64,000 bases of DNA from Linanthus parryae (taxonomy: Eukaryota; Streptophyta; Magnoliopsida; Ericales; Polemoniaceae). Shown here one piece after another: positions 36,208-46,135 of this stretch. A program made the translations under genes and the position numbers. Each line of letters begins with the position of its first letter. Positions within the stretch are counted from its first letter, which is position 1. The notes under the pieces were generated by a model, which saw nothing but the letters and a program-made list of their open reading frames with translations, did no database searches and was not told where the DNA came from. The stretch is from contig JALGPY010000007.1 of NCBI GenBank assembly GCA_023055425.1, forward strand, positions 19,292,001 through 19,356,000, read 5' to 3'.

Positions 36208-36567
36208 GCAAATGAATGCTAGCTCAGGCGATAGAGCATTTAAAAAGCCCCTGCATCAGGTCCTGTGTTCGAACTCAACAAACATGTACTACCTCCGTTT
36301 CTTCTCTATCACACCGGTTTGACTTTTTGACTTGTATTTGGGTCACTTTGACCGGGTTATTTGGATGGCAAAACGATGCGATTTTTTGATAATTTTTTCA
36401 CCATGTTATAGAATAACATTTACTCTACAACGCCATGAAAAAATTATCAAAAAATCTCATCGTTTTGCTACACAAATCACCGGGTCAAAGTGACCCAGTG
36501 AATAGTGACAAAAGTCAAAATGGTGTGATAGAGAAGAAACGGAGGTAGTAAGTCTCAAAAGAAAAAT
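36208..36567 (+). mobile_element. short tRNA-derived SINE, split by a Stowaway-like MITE
   Basis: The head contains an A box (TAGCTCAGGCG, 36221-36231) and a B box (TGTTCGAACTC) 33 bases on. The tail AAAAGAAAAAT lies at 36557-36567. Direct repeats CTTAAACCTAATT (36195-36207) and CTTGAACCTAATT (36568-36580), with one mismatch, flank the unit. Without the MITE the body is about 100 bp. It is not a working tRNA gene, because the 3' acceptor arm is absent. Confidence 0.6.
36289..36548. mobile_element. Stowaway-like MITE, copy 1
   Basis: The element is 260 bp with a perfect inverted repeat of at least 27 bp starting CTACCTCCGTTTCTTC, flanked by TA duplications. The interior shares GGGTCACTTTGACC and AAACGATG words with the copies at 37346 and 43540. 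TA duplication plus CTNCCTCCGT-type ends point to Tc1/mariner-class MITEs. It has no coding capacity. Confidence 0.9.
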
Positions 36568-37129
36568 CTTGAACCTAATTAAAACTGCATAAACATCCAC
36601 TTGATAACCATCCCCATGAGGATGCCCTAATGGGGTTTTCCTTTCGCTTTCCCATTTCACCTCCACCCCTTCCAAGTTAGAGATCCCCTAAGAATATCAA
36701 TTAGTTAAACTGTTGATTAGAGTTGGTAGAAATTTAGCCATGAGTTTATTACCGTGTTTGATCACTGATCTTATTTGGATAAGAGATTATGAAACTATGA
36801 TCTACAACCGTACAATCAGTAATACAAAAACACATTAAGTAGAGCTCAGTGTAATTTTTTATGTCAGGAGAAAGGGATAGACAAACTCCGATTATAATAT
36901 TTTTAGTGAACTCTAACTTTCATGTTACTAATATATTTATTGATTTTAGGCAAAAAAAATATATCAATTGATTTATTTCTTGTCTGATTAATTTTAATTA
37001 TGAGTGAAACAAATACAGTAATTTTAGCTCCCTTCAAAAAAGAAAAAATAACTAAGTTCAACCCCTAAAAAAATATTCTAATTTTGATTTAGGAGAAAGC
37101 AAATTATTTCATTTCGTTTGTATAATTCA

Positions 37130-37345
37130 CTCATTTAACAAAGGGTAAAATACACTTTCACCCCCTAAAGTTTGGCAAAAGACACTGTGTGTGTTTGGAT
37201 AAGTTTAAATGAGATGAAATTATATCGATTTATTCGAATGTTTGGATGAGCTTAAATTAGATGAAATTATATCTGATCATTCGAATAAGCAGATAAATCC
37301 AATTTAAGCTCATCCAAACATCAACCGCTTATACGAATAAGCATA
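37130..37345. repeat. repeat fragments: GGGTAAAATACACTTTCACC phrase and an internal inverted repeat
   Basis: 37144-37180 carries the phrase also seen at 851 and 9404. 37190-37340 contains a loose inverted repeat (GTTTGGATAAGTTTAAAT against AATTTAAGCTCATCCAAAC), interrupted at its right side by the next MITE and a poly-A run. Probably an older MITE. Confidence 0.4.
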
Positions 37346-37602
37346 CCACTCCGTCCCACCTCAAATGCACCATTTTGACTTTTTCACCCGTAACCGGGTC
37401 ACTTTGACCCGGTGATTTGGTACGCAAAACGATGCAACTTTTTGATAATTTTTTATAGTCTTTCAGAATAAGAGTTACTCTACAACACTACGGAAAAATT
37501 ATCTAAAAATTGCAAAGTTTTGCTATGCAAATCACCGGGTCAAAGTGACCGAGTGAATAGTGGTAAAAGTCAAAATGGTGCAAAAGAGGTGGGACAAAGT
37601 GG
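37346..37602. mobile_element. Stowaway-like MITE, copy 2
   Basis: The element is 257 bp. Ends CCACTCCGTCCCACCTC and the complement form an inverted repeat, flanked by TA. The interior is homologous to copies 1 and 3. It lies about 430 bp upstream of the AVT6 transcription region. Confidence 0.85.
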
Positions 37603-37981
37603 TATATAACTTCATCTAATACATCAACTACGAATGAGCTGATAATTTTTCTCTCAAAAAAAAAAAAAAAAAAAACAGATAAGCTCATCCAAAACAAACT
37701 CACTGTCAGTCCTAGCCTGGAAGATGACGACACACAACACCAAATGTAGAATGTTCTTTCAACAAAACAAAATGGTGCAATGTACATCTACGTGGAATGA
37801 TGTAAGGATTGAGAGATAGAGACAGAGACAGAGAGAAAGAAACATTCGTTGTCGATTCACCGCGGCGGGCTCTACACTCAATCCACCACTGAGTGGTCAT
37901 CTTCTGTTCTCTCTCCCCCTCCATTCAAATTGACAACCAATTGTGTGTTTACGTGCAAACCCTTCTCTTTCTTTGTCTCTC

Positions 37982-37991
37982 TATATATATA
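37982..37991 (+). promoter_or_regulatory. TATA box of the AVT6-like gene
   Basis: TATATATATA precedes a CT-rich leader by the usual 30 or so bases. The leader exon ends at a splice donor at 38058/38059, followed by the UTR intron. Confidence 0.6.
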
Positions 37992-38058
37992 CCCCCAATT
38001 CTCCATCATCTTCTTCGAGCAAAATCCACACTTCATTTGCTTCCCTAGGGTTCTACAG

Positions 38059-38763
38059 GTACAATCGCTTCATTTCTTTCATGGGTTCTGCTTTGATTTG
38101 AATTTCCTTCATTGGGTTGTTTTAGATTCATCGAATTTCATCTATGCTCATCTAAAACCTTGATTTTGAACCTTTTCTGCTGGTTTTGCTTTCTGGGTTT
38201 TGTCTTGATTGGCTGTTCCCTGCTATTAGACGAAGTTGGGAGGTGTTAAGAGGGTTATAGGTTTTCAAGAATCTTCATTTCATTGAAAATTTAGTGAATG
38301 TTCTGGGTTTCAATTTTGGGTTCTATTTTTATTTTTATTTTATTTGAAATGCAATTTTGGGTTCTATTTGGTCTTGTTAATTTGCTATTTGTTTAGGATA
38401 ACTATTAATTTGCTGTTAATTTAAATTTTTTTTGAAATAGAATTTTGGGTTTCAATTTTTTTGGCAAATTAACAAGACCAAAAAAATTGGGTTCTATTTG
38501 GTCTTGTTAATTTGCTATTTTTTTTTTGGGTAACTATTAATTTGCTGTTAATTTAATTTTTTTTGAAATAGAATTTTGGGTTTCAATTTTTTTTTAGCAA
38601 ATTAACAAGACCAAAAATTTTGGGTTCTATTTGGTCTTGTTAATTTGCTATTTCTTTTGGGTAACTATTAATTTACTGTTAAAGTTGGGAATAAGCTGTG
38701 TGTTTGCTTTTTCAATCCAGAAGCTGATTTTTTTTTTTTTTTTTAATTCGTTTTTTTTTTCAG
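38059..38763 (+). other. 5'UTR intron of the AVT6-like gene
   Basis: The donor ACAG/GTACAA at 38058 and an acceptor TTTTTTTTCAG ending at 38763 bracket AT-rich sequence. The leader continues 90 bases to the ATG at 38854. Long leader introns often raise expression in plants. This one contains a tandem repeat. Confidence 0.6.
38359..38681. repeat. tandem repeat, period about 130 bp, 2.5 copies, with hairpin arms
   Basis: Units start GGGTTCTATTTGGTCTTG at 38359, 38489 and 38622. Each complete unit ends with GCAAATTAACAAGACCAA, the exact complement of TTGGTCTTGTTAATTTGC near its start, so RNA from this intron could form 18-pair stems. Confidence 0.9.
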
Positions 38764-38853
38764 CCTTAAGAAGCTAAGAACTTGAGGTGTTACCTGTTTG
38801 ACCTGTAACCCCACACATTTCTGTCTTGAGTTTGGGAAATCAAGTATTTTGAC

Positions 38854-41800
38854 ATGACAATCGAAAGCTTTGCGCCTGTGACTGTGACCGTGAGAGAGAA
38901 GAAGTCGCGAAAGAACAAACATGTCGCCGACGAAAGAGTACCCTTATTGCCCACTAAGCATGAGGATGAAGGTGGAGTTGATGAGTTTGATGGGGCTTCT
39001 TTCACCGGGGCAGTGTTCAACTTGTCAACCACTATAATTGGTGCCGGAATCATGGCCTTGCCTGCAACTATGAAAGTCTTGGGTCTTGTTCTTGGGATCA
39101 CCATGATCATCCTCATGGCTTTCCTAGCAGAAGCTTCGGTTGAGTTGTTGCTTAGGTTTAGCCGCGTGGGGAAGTCAACTTCTTATGGAGCTGTTATGCA
39201 TGACGCTTTTGGAAAGTGTGGGAGGATTTCACTACAATTGTGTATTTTAGTAAACAACATCGGCGTTCTCATCGTTTACATGATTATCATAGGTTTGGAT
39301 TCTTTCCCCTTAACATCAACTAGCCTTTGTATATTGCGGCGTTGTATCTGATTTTGTGTTACCTTGTAGGTGATGTGCTATCTGGAACGACTTCAAGTGG
39401 AATTCACCACGCTGGTGTGCTGGAAGCGTGGTTTGGTGCATCGTGGTGGAGCGGTCGTACCTTTGTTCTTCTCTTCACAACCCTTGCCGTGTTTGCTCCA
39501 TTGGCATGCTTAAAGCGTATAGGTCAGTAGTCTTATTTCAAGGTTGTACTTTTTAGAAAGTGCAAATTTCGCATGAGGTGGCTTCTGTTTTATTAGCTTT
39601 TGTGACTCCTTTGTGTCCTCATTCAAAACTTTAAGACATGTAAAGAATCTTGAACCTGCTTTTAATTAGTACTCGGATCTTGGTTTTGGTTGTTGGCAGA
39701 TTCTCAAACTTTGTTGATGTGAATGGAACAAAAACATGAAATTTTCACCTTACCTCGTACAGTACTTGCTTTAGTTTGAGTTAGATTTTTGTCTGTCGTC
39801 TTGAATCTCCTCTTTGACTATATGCTAGTCTCAATCTAGGTGTGGCAGATATGTTTCTGGTCCTCATTTTCGCTGTTTGTCTTCTGGATGCAGACTCGCT
39901 GAAAGTTACATCAGCCATATCGATTGGGCTGGCAGGAGTGTTCCTGGTCATAGTAGTTGCAATCACCGTAACAAAGCTGATAAATGGGAGCATTTTGATG
40001 CCAAGGTTACTTCCTGATGTTACCGACTTGAATTCATTAACGAATGTCTTCACTGTAGTCCCTGTCCTTGTCACTGCATACATCTGCCACTACAATGGTA
40101 TGCACACTCAACTCCATATGCAATGTCTATTTTCAATTATCCTCTCTGTTTTTGTTGTTACAAGGGGAAGAGATGGCGTGAGCTTGTTATTGCTATGTTC
40201 TTTTTGAACTCTTATGTTGGTGCTATATTTAGCAAAGTCATCCATTTTTGTTAGCACTTGTCTTAATTGACATTGGCCTTGTTTCAGTACCTGGACTTGA
40301 TGGAATGCAGTTACAGTAGCGCTGACCATGGGCCGGGCCGACTATTCTTTAAGCATGGCCCGAACCCGGCCCGAGTTGAGGTCCTTCATATAAAGCACAG
40401 ACCCTAACTTTCCGGGCTGATCCAAGCCTAGACCCAACCCAAAGCCTGCATTTATCCATAAAATTTCCATAATGTAACCATTAACTTAGTTCTTAGGGAC
40501 TGTTTGAATGCAACACATCACAATAAATCTACAATAATATATAATTTAATTTCAGTACGTTGTATCTTCAGGCCGGGCTTTGGCATCGAACCCAAACCCT
40601 GCCCAAAATTTAATTGGGCTAGTTATTAAGGCCCAAGCCCTATTTTTCCGAAACAAACTAGTTCCAAGCCCTAATATTTTCGGGCAGGGTTGGGTCGGGC
40701 GAGCTTTTTGAGAAAAATATATTTATCTTCTCCCTAGGTCCATACATGCTTTTATTTCGATCTTCTCCCCAGAATCATACATGCTTATATGATGAGAAAT
40801 TGCCGAATGATATAAACAAACTTTTGCGGAACAGCCATTTCTGATGCTTATCGTGTCGTATGGATTTTGCAGTTCACTCAGTCGACAATGAACTTGAAGA
40901 CAATACACAGATCAAAGCAGTTGTGCGATCTTCCCTTGCTCTCTCCTCCAGTATCTACGTAATGACAAGTATCTTTGGTTTCCTCCTGTTTGGAGATGCA
41001 ACTCTTGACGATGTCCTCGCCAACTTCGATGCCGATCTCAACATACCCTTTGGTTATGTGCTTAATGACGTCGTTCGCGTTAGTTATGCGGGCCACCTAA
41101 TGCTTGTCTTCCCAATTGTCTTTTATCCATTGCGGTTGAACCTGGATGGCTTATTCTTCCCATCAGCTGGGCCTTTGGCTTTGAACAACGTAAGATTTGC
41201 ATTAGTCAGCGGCGGCCTCATTTCTGTAATATTCTTGGGTGCGAATTTCATACCCAGCATTTGGGATGCATTCCAATTGACTGGAGCAACCGCTGCTGTT
41301 TGCATCGGTTTCATCTTTCCTGCTGCCATTACTCTCAGGTGAGTGTCCAGTTTTACTCTTGATAAGACTTGTAATCTTTTTGTAAATGTCTAGGTTTGAT
41401 GGAGAAACTGTGTTTTGGGTCAGATTCCAACACATGATGATTTATTAGGGTTGAAAGAAAATTGAAGGTGTCACAAAATGACAGAAAAGTGATTGATGTT
41501 CTGTCGGACTATAGCTGTCAAGTAAGCCCGAGGACCGCAGAATGGCCTGACCCGGCCCGGGACTGGTGTGGTCCGGGACCGCCCTTCAGGACTTTGGGAA
41601 CCACCGAACTGCCCAGACCGGCCCAAGACCAAACCGCCAGCCCACTATGTTTAATGGATATATAATTTTATACACGCACCACACGCGCACACACACACAT
41701 ATAGTTATCTATATATGTAAAAATAAATAAACAAATAAACCCACAGGCTAGAACCGGCCTACCATAGGGACCCGACACCTCACTCCAGGACCAGACCAGG

Positions 41801-42262
41801 CCCAGCTTGACCTGGTGGTCCTCCTTCAGCCGGGGCGGCTCATTTGACAGTTCTGTATCAGACCATCAACTTTTGCCTACACCAGTAACATGAAGATTAC
41901 TGGAATCCTATTTTCTTTGAACGTATATAGAACAAGTTAGAGTGCCTTTTTGAACCTTGATTAGAGCCAAGCCTTAGAGGGTGTCATTTTCTGGGTGTAA
42001 TACTTCAAGGTAGTCCATATTTTCTAACAGCCACATTCAGAGTTCTTATGCAAGTATAAAGAGGGGTTTTTTCTTTATTTACTTACCATGCGACAAAGTT
42101 AACAGCGAGTTTGAATTTTGTTTCAGGGATCAATATGGCATAGCGACGAAGAGGGACAAGATCTTATCTGTTCTAATGATCACCCTTGCCGTGTTTTCAA
42201 ATGTGGTGGCCATATACAGCGACGCTTTTGCCATGTTCAAGAGGAGCTCTCCAAGAGAGTGA
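38854..42262 (+). CDS. AVT6A: vacuolar amino acid transporter, AVT6 clade (AAAP family)
   Basis: Family members export neutral and acidic amino acids from the vacuole. Exons: 38854-39292, 39370-39522, 39894-40097, 40873-41338 and 42127-42262. Phases agree throughout, giving 465 residues, normal for the family. The N-terminus has a basic cytosolic stretch and a PLLPTKHE motif before the first membrane segment at GAVFNLSTTIIGAGIMALPA, the AAAP signature. Conserved blocks follow: VLIVYMIIIGDVL, YICHYNVHS and IFLGANFIPSIWDAFQLTGA. About eleven membrane segments are expected. The start is the first ATG of the conserved frame, MTIESFAP, close to the MTIG.. start of Arabidopsis AVT6A. Two introns carry hAT-like MITE pieces, but no coding break is seen. 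Clade is secure; the choice of A over B-E is by overall resemblance only. Confidence 0.93.
40318..40712. mobile_element. hAT-like MITE fragment in AVT6 intron 3
   Basis: A GC-rich block within an AT-rich intron, with repeated GGCCCGAACCC and GGGCCGGGCCG words, as in non-autonomous plant hAT elements. The left end near TAGCGCTGACC resembles a hAT tip. No right tip or duplication was found, so the copy may be truncated. Confidence 0.5.
41512..41857. mobile_element. hAT-like MITE in AVT6 intron 4
   Basis: Ends TAGCTGTCAAGTAAGCC and, from the other side, TACAGAACTGTCAAATGAGCC are similar inverted repeats. Flanks TCGGACTA (41504-41511) and TCAGACCA (41858-41865) are an 8-bp duplication with two mismatches. 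The interior has GGCCCGGGACC repeats, a CA-rich microsatellite at 41672-41700 and an AT-rich patch. Confidence 0.6.
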
Positions 42263-43250
42263 TCTGTGTTCTCCTTTGTACTTTATGCACCAAGAAGATG
42301 GGTTCTTTCGACATGTTTCTACCGGTGGGCTTTCAATAAATGCAAGATGCTAAACTCAACCTTCAAAGTTGAGATTTATAGCTTTTGCTAGAAGGGTATG
42401 AGAGTGTTGTTTTTTGTTCTGTGTGGTAATGTACTATACCTTCCCATCGTTACAATTGTAATGTATTGTGTGCTTATAATGGGAAGATTTTGCTTGCACT
42501 TGGATGGAGTTGCTATATCAATTGAAGTTTTTATTTAGATATTTTTTAAGGATTTACCAACTTAGTTTTCTAAAGGGGAGTGGGATTACAGGGTTTAAAA
42601 CTGTTTTAACCTGGCGTTTTGGAGCAAGAACGGATAACGTGTAATGAATAACGACACACAAATTTTAATGTGGTCAAAACCCGATATTACTGAGAGAGAA
42701 TCAGCTAGCCACCTCCACGGGTAAAACCCGATATTATTGAGAGAGCATACTAATTTGTACACTACACACACATACAAACGATGCACACATAGTTTACCCA
42801 CGACTCAGAACCCTTATAAGATCTGGAAGACGAAAACTTGATGTCCAAAAACACACAGTAAACTTTCAAAACATAACAAGGAAACAATTCCAAATGGTGC
42901 AGTATATCTTGCCGTATTTTGAAGGTATATCATTGATTGCGATTGCGATTCTGTATTTGGGGATGCAAAGATTTGTGTTTCAATCTCTCAAATAGGCAGA
43001 AGTACGGGTCACGGGTCGCCTGACAGGTTTATGGTTCTGGTCTGATTCTTTCGCTTTTGGGTTTGAGTTTCACGGTCCGGTTCTACATGGGTCTCTAATT
43101 ATTTGAATCTGTCTTGGATCCAGGTCTACCCAAACACAACCCATTGACAAGCCCAATTGTATCAATGTTTAAACTCAACTCTCACGTAATATTTACCAAA
43201 CAACATTCTATCCAAACATCACAATAACTTTCTCACAATAATTCTCACAC
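42263..43250. other. AVT6 3'UTR, then spacer with an LTR-like piece
   Basis: The 3'UTR probably ends near 42480-42540 (TATAATGGG, TGTAATGTATTG words). 42640-42860 has Copia-LTR-like sequence, with AAAACCCGATATTA repeated at 42677 and 42724. Its ends were not found. No gene seen. Confidence 0.4.
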
Positions 43251-43539
43251 AACTTTCTGCACCGCCACAACATTCCAAACTCATCACCGCGAATCAATGG
43301 TGCAATAATTTTTTTTGTTACATTTATCAAAATTGCATAGATTTGTTTAGTTGTGATTTGTCCAAAACCTCTTGTAAAGGGTTAGCTACAGAAAATATCC
43401 AAAAAGAATGAGGCAAAAAAAAATTTAGTACTAGTAAAGGGTATAGCAACTTTCAGCACCGCCACAGCATTCCAAACTCACCTAAGTCGCAAAATCAATC
43501 GTGCAATAGATTCTTTTGTTACATTTATCAAAGTGCATA

Positions 43540-44402
43540 CCACTCCGTCCCATCTCAGATGCATCATTTGACTTATTCACCCGTAACTAGGTCATTTGGA
43601 CCCGGTGATTTGGATCGCAAAACGACGCAATTTTTCGATAATTTTTTTAAGGTCTTATAGAATAAGAGTTACTCTACAACTCTCTGAAAAAATTATTTAA
43701 AAATTACAAAATTTTGCTATTCAAATCATCGGGTCAAAGTGACTCAGTAAATAGTGGTAAAAGTTAGGGCTGTAAGGAAAACCGGATAAATCGGTTAAAC
43801 CGACCGAACCAAACCGAAATGCTTGGTTTTGGATGGTTTTTTTGAATATTCGGTTTATTAACGGTTCAATTTTTCACAAACCGGTCTATTCGGTTTGGTT
43901 TTTGGTTTGTAAAAATATCACACCGCACCAAACCGAACCGAGCCGATATGTGCTTAACGTACTTTTACAACAATGTATATTGCTTAAAGTAAAATTAAAT
44001 AATCTAAAAACGAGAAACACTAGTAGATAGATTCAATCAAAATGATTTTATTAATCTAAGCTTCTCCATTTCTCTCACGTTTAATCATATTTTCTCTCTA
44101 AAACGATAGTTGTTCATATTTTTTTAAATCTCTTTAATTTATAATTCACTTAAAACTTGAAATTCGTTGACAAAGTAGTATAATGATATCCATTCGATAA
44201 TATTTACGCAAACCGACCGTACCGAACCGAACCAAGCCGATGTTTTTCGGTTTGGTTTGGTTTGGTTCATCATTTCAAATGGTTTGGTTTGGTTACAACT
44301 TTAATAAACCGATGTATTCGGTTCGGTTTATGGTTTTAGCAAAAACCGCACCAAACCGAACCGCTTACGCACCTAGTAAAAGTTGAAATGCGGACGGAAT
44401 GG
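43540..44402. mobile_element. Stowaway-like MITE, copy 3, interrupted
   Basis: Outer ends CCACTCCGTCC and GGACGGAATGG lie between TA duplications. The body matches copies 1 and 2 until 43764, where a hAT MITE interrupts it; the last 20 bases resume after 44383. Confidence 0.85.
43765..44375. mobile_element. hAT MITE nested in the Stowaway-like MITE
   Basis: The element is 611 bp. Tips TAGGGCTGTAAG and, from the right, TAGGTGCGTAAG are inverted repeats. GTAAAAGT is duplicated exactly at 43757-43764 and 44376-44383, the 8-bp signature of hAT transposition. The subterminal regions are packed with ACCGAACC/GGTTTGGTTT words. No transposase is present. Confidence 0.92.
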
Positions 44403-44880
44403 TATATGATTTGTCCAAAAAGCCCTGGTAATAGCTAAAGAACATATCCAAAAAGAATGTGGCAAAAGATAATTTAGTACTAGTAAAGGGGAGACAAACG
44501 AGAGAGACGAAGAAAAAGGAAGCAAAACAAAGCAAAGTGAGGAACCAGATTTGGGGAATTTTTTCCTCGAGATCGGAATTGGGGCTTTCTGTGTTCTTCT
44601 TCATGGCAAATTAGGGCCTTTTTAGCTGCTCGCTGTTCATTGTTGGCATACACATACAGACTTCAGGTATACACTACAACCATTCATTCATTCATTCATT
44701 CAATTACTTCATCATATACAACAATATTATCGATTCATCTTCTGTTTCATTTCTTTACATACGCGTATTGACGCTTATCGGCGGTGAATCTGGTGAATCG
44801 GACTCGGCCTCTGCCGATTCCGTTACGTAAACGGCGATAAATTAAGTTACACAGTCTAATTTGAAACCCTAGTTCCTTAT

Positions 44881-45355
44881 CATATGAGGAGGTGGTGTGA
44901 TATTGTGATTCCCCTAAATATACACATTTTAAGCTTTTTTTTTTCTTAATAGGTTAAAAGAAACCTAAAGTAGAAAGTAGCTGAGCTGAAATTTATATGG
45001 TTTAAGAACTTATGTAAAACATTTTGTAGTGTAAGTTCATGATCACGGAGGATTGCGGTTTTTCTGGGTGTCTCCCTTGATTTGCTTTTGAGGATTTTTG
45101 TTAAATTCTGTGAATGCATATGAGGAGGTGGTGATTCCCCTAATATACCTGGCATTCTAAGCCTTTTTTTCTTAATAGGTTAAAAAGAAACCTAAAGTAG
45201 AAAGTAGCTGAAACTATATGGTTTAAGAACTTCATGTAAAACACTGTGTATAGTAGTGTAAGTTCATGATCACGGAGGAGGATTGGTTACAACTTACGGG
45301 GGAGAGTGGGAGAGGCGTGTTTTCTGGCTTTCTCCCTTCATTTGCTTGCGAGGCT
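44881..45355. repeat. tandem duplication of about 236 bp in the WIT 5'UTR intron
   Basis: Copy 1 starts CATATGAGGAGGTGGTG at 44881 and copy 2 at 45117. Shared blocks include AAACCTAAAGTAGAAAGTAG and GTAAGTTCATGATCACGGAG. Copies differ by small indels and substitutions. Confidence 0.88.
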
Positions 45356-45979
45356 TGCATAGTTGCACACACACTAGCTGATCCTAGTTTCCTGAGAGTC
45401 GGTGTTTGATACACTGATTCTGAAATGTTACCATGTTTTCATTAGAGAAATCTGAAGTTGAGGTAAAAGTACAACTGACAGGCTTCTCTCTGGAAATGAT
45501 TTAGATTAGGTAGGGCTGAATCTTTCTGAGTCCTTTTTTGTTTTACATTTGATAATGCATGCATGCATACTTATGATTTTGGTTTTTACATCCTAGAGAA
45601 AGTTATATGGAAATCTCAGAGTCAATTATCTGTTTGGTGACACAACCATTGATAAACAACAGAGACCTAATCAGGAAGCCACTATGAGTCTCCTCTGGTA
45701 GTCTAAAATAGAGGACCACCGGAATCGATGACCAAGTTCTATGCTAAATCACTGAAACACCGATCATGCTTAACAATCATTTAAGTTTTGCTTGTCCTTC
45801 ATAATCGACGAAGATCATTTAAGAATTTCGTTTAATCTTGTGGGAGGTCTCGACTTGAAGAATGAGAAGAAGACAAGGAGAGTTAAAAAACATTGCATAT
45901 TTTATCTGTTGAACTCTCTCTTCGTTAAAACAATGTAATATATATGATGATGGACACGTTAATTTACACACTGCATATT

Positions 45980-45980
45980 T

Positions 45981-46007
<27 letters not shown>
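45980..46007. repeat. (TC)n microsatellite
   Basis: About 13 TC units are followed by a T run, in the presumed 5'UTR intron about 130 bp before the WIT start codon. Confidence 0.95.
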
Positions 46008-46013
<6 letters not shown>

Positions 46014-46135
46014 TTTTTATGCTGGAATAATTTAGCTGGGAAATTTTTCTTAGTTGATTAGTAGATTTCCTTTAGTTTCATACTTATCCTTCTTTTTTTG
46101 CTCTCAGTGCTATACTCCAGATACTAACCTTAAGA

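Larger units (their letters stand above)
43251..44490. repeat. tandem duplication upstream of WIT, second copy split by MITEs
   Basis: Copy A (43251-43441) and copy B (43448-43537 plus 44405-44490) share an AACTTTC(T/A)GCACCGCCAC start and a TTTAGTACTAGTAAAGGG end. Copy A lacks the MITE and so shows the approximate empty site. The duplication sits just before the presumed WIT transcription start. Confidence 0.85.
44668..46107 (+). other. putative 5'UTR intron of the WIT gene
   Basis: A CTTCAG/GTATAC donor at 44667/44668 and a TTGCTCTCAG acceptor ending at 46107 are the best-placed sites. The leader exon would be about 44500-44667, and the second exon continues to the ATG at 46136. Transcript evidence is needed to confirm this. 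Confidence 0.45.

Noticed and set aside
36221..36275. functional tRNA gene
   Set aside because: A and B boxes are present but no acceptor stem closes; an A-rich tail and flanking repeats point to a SINE.
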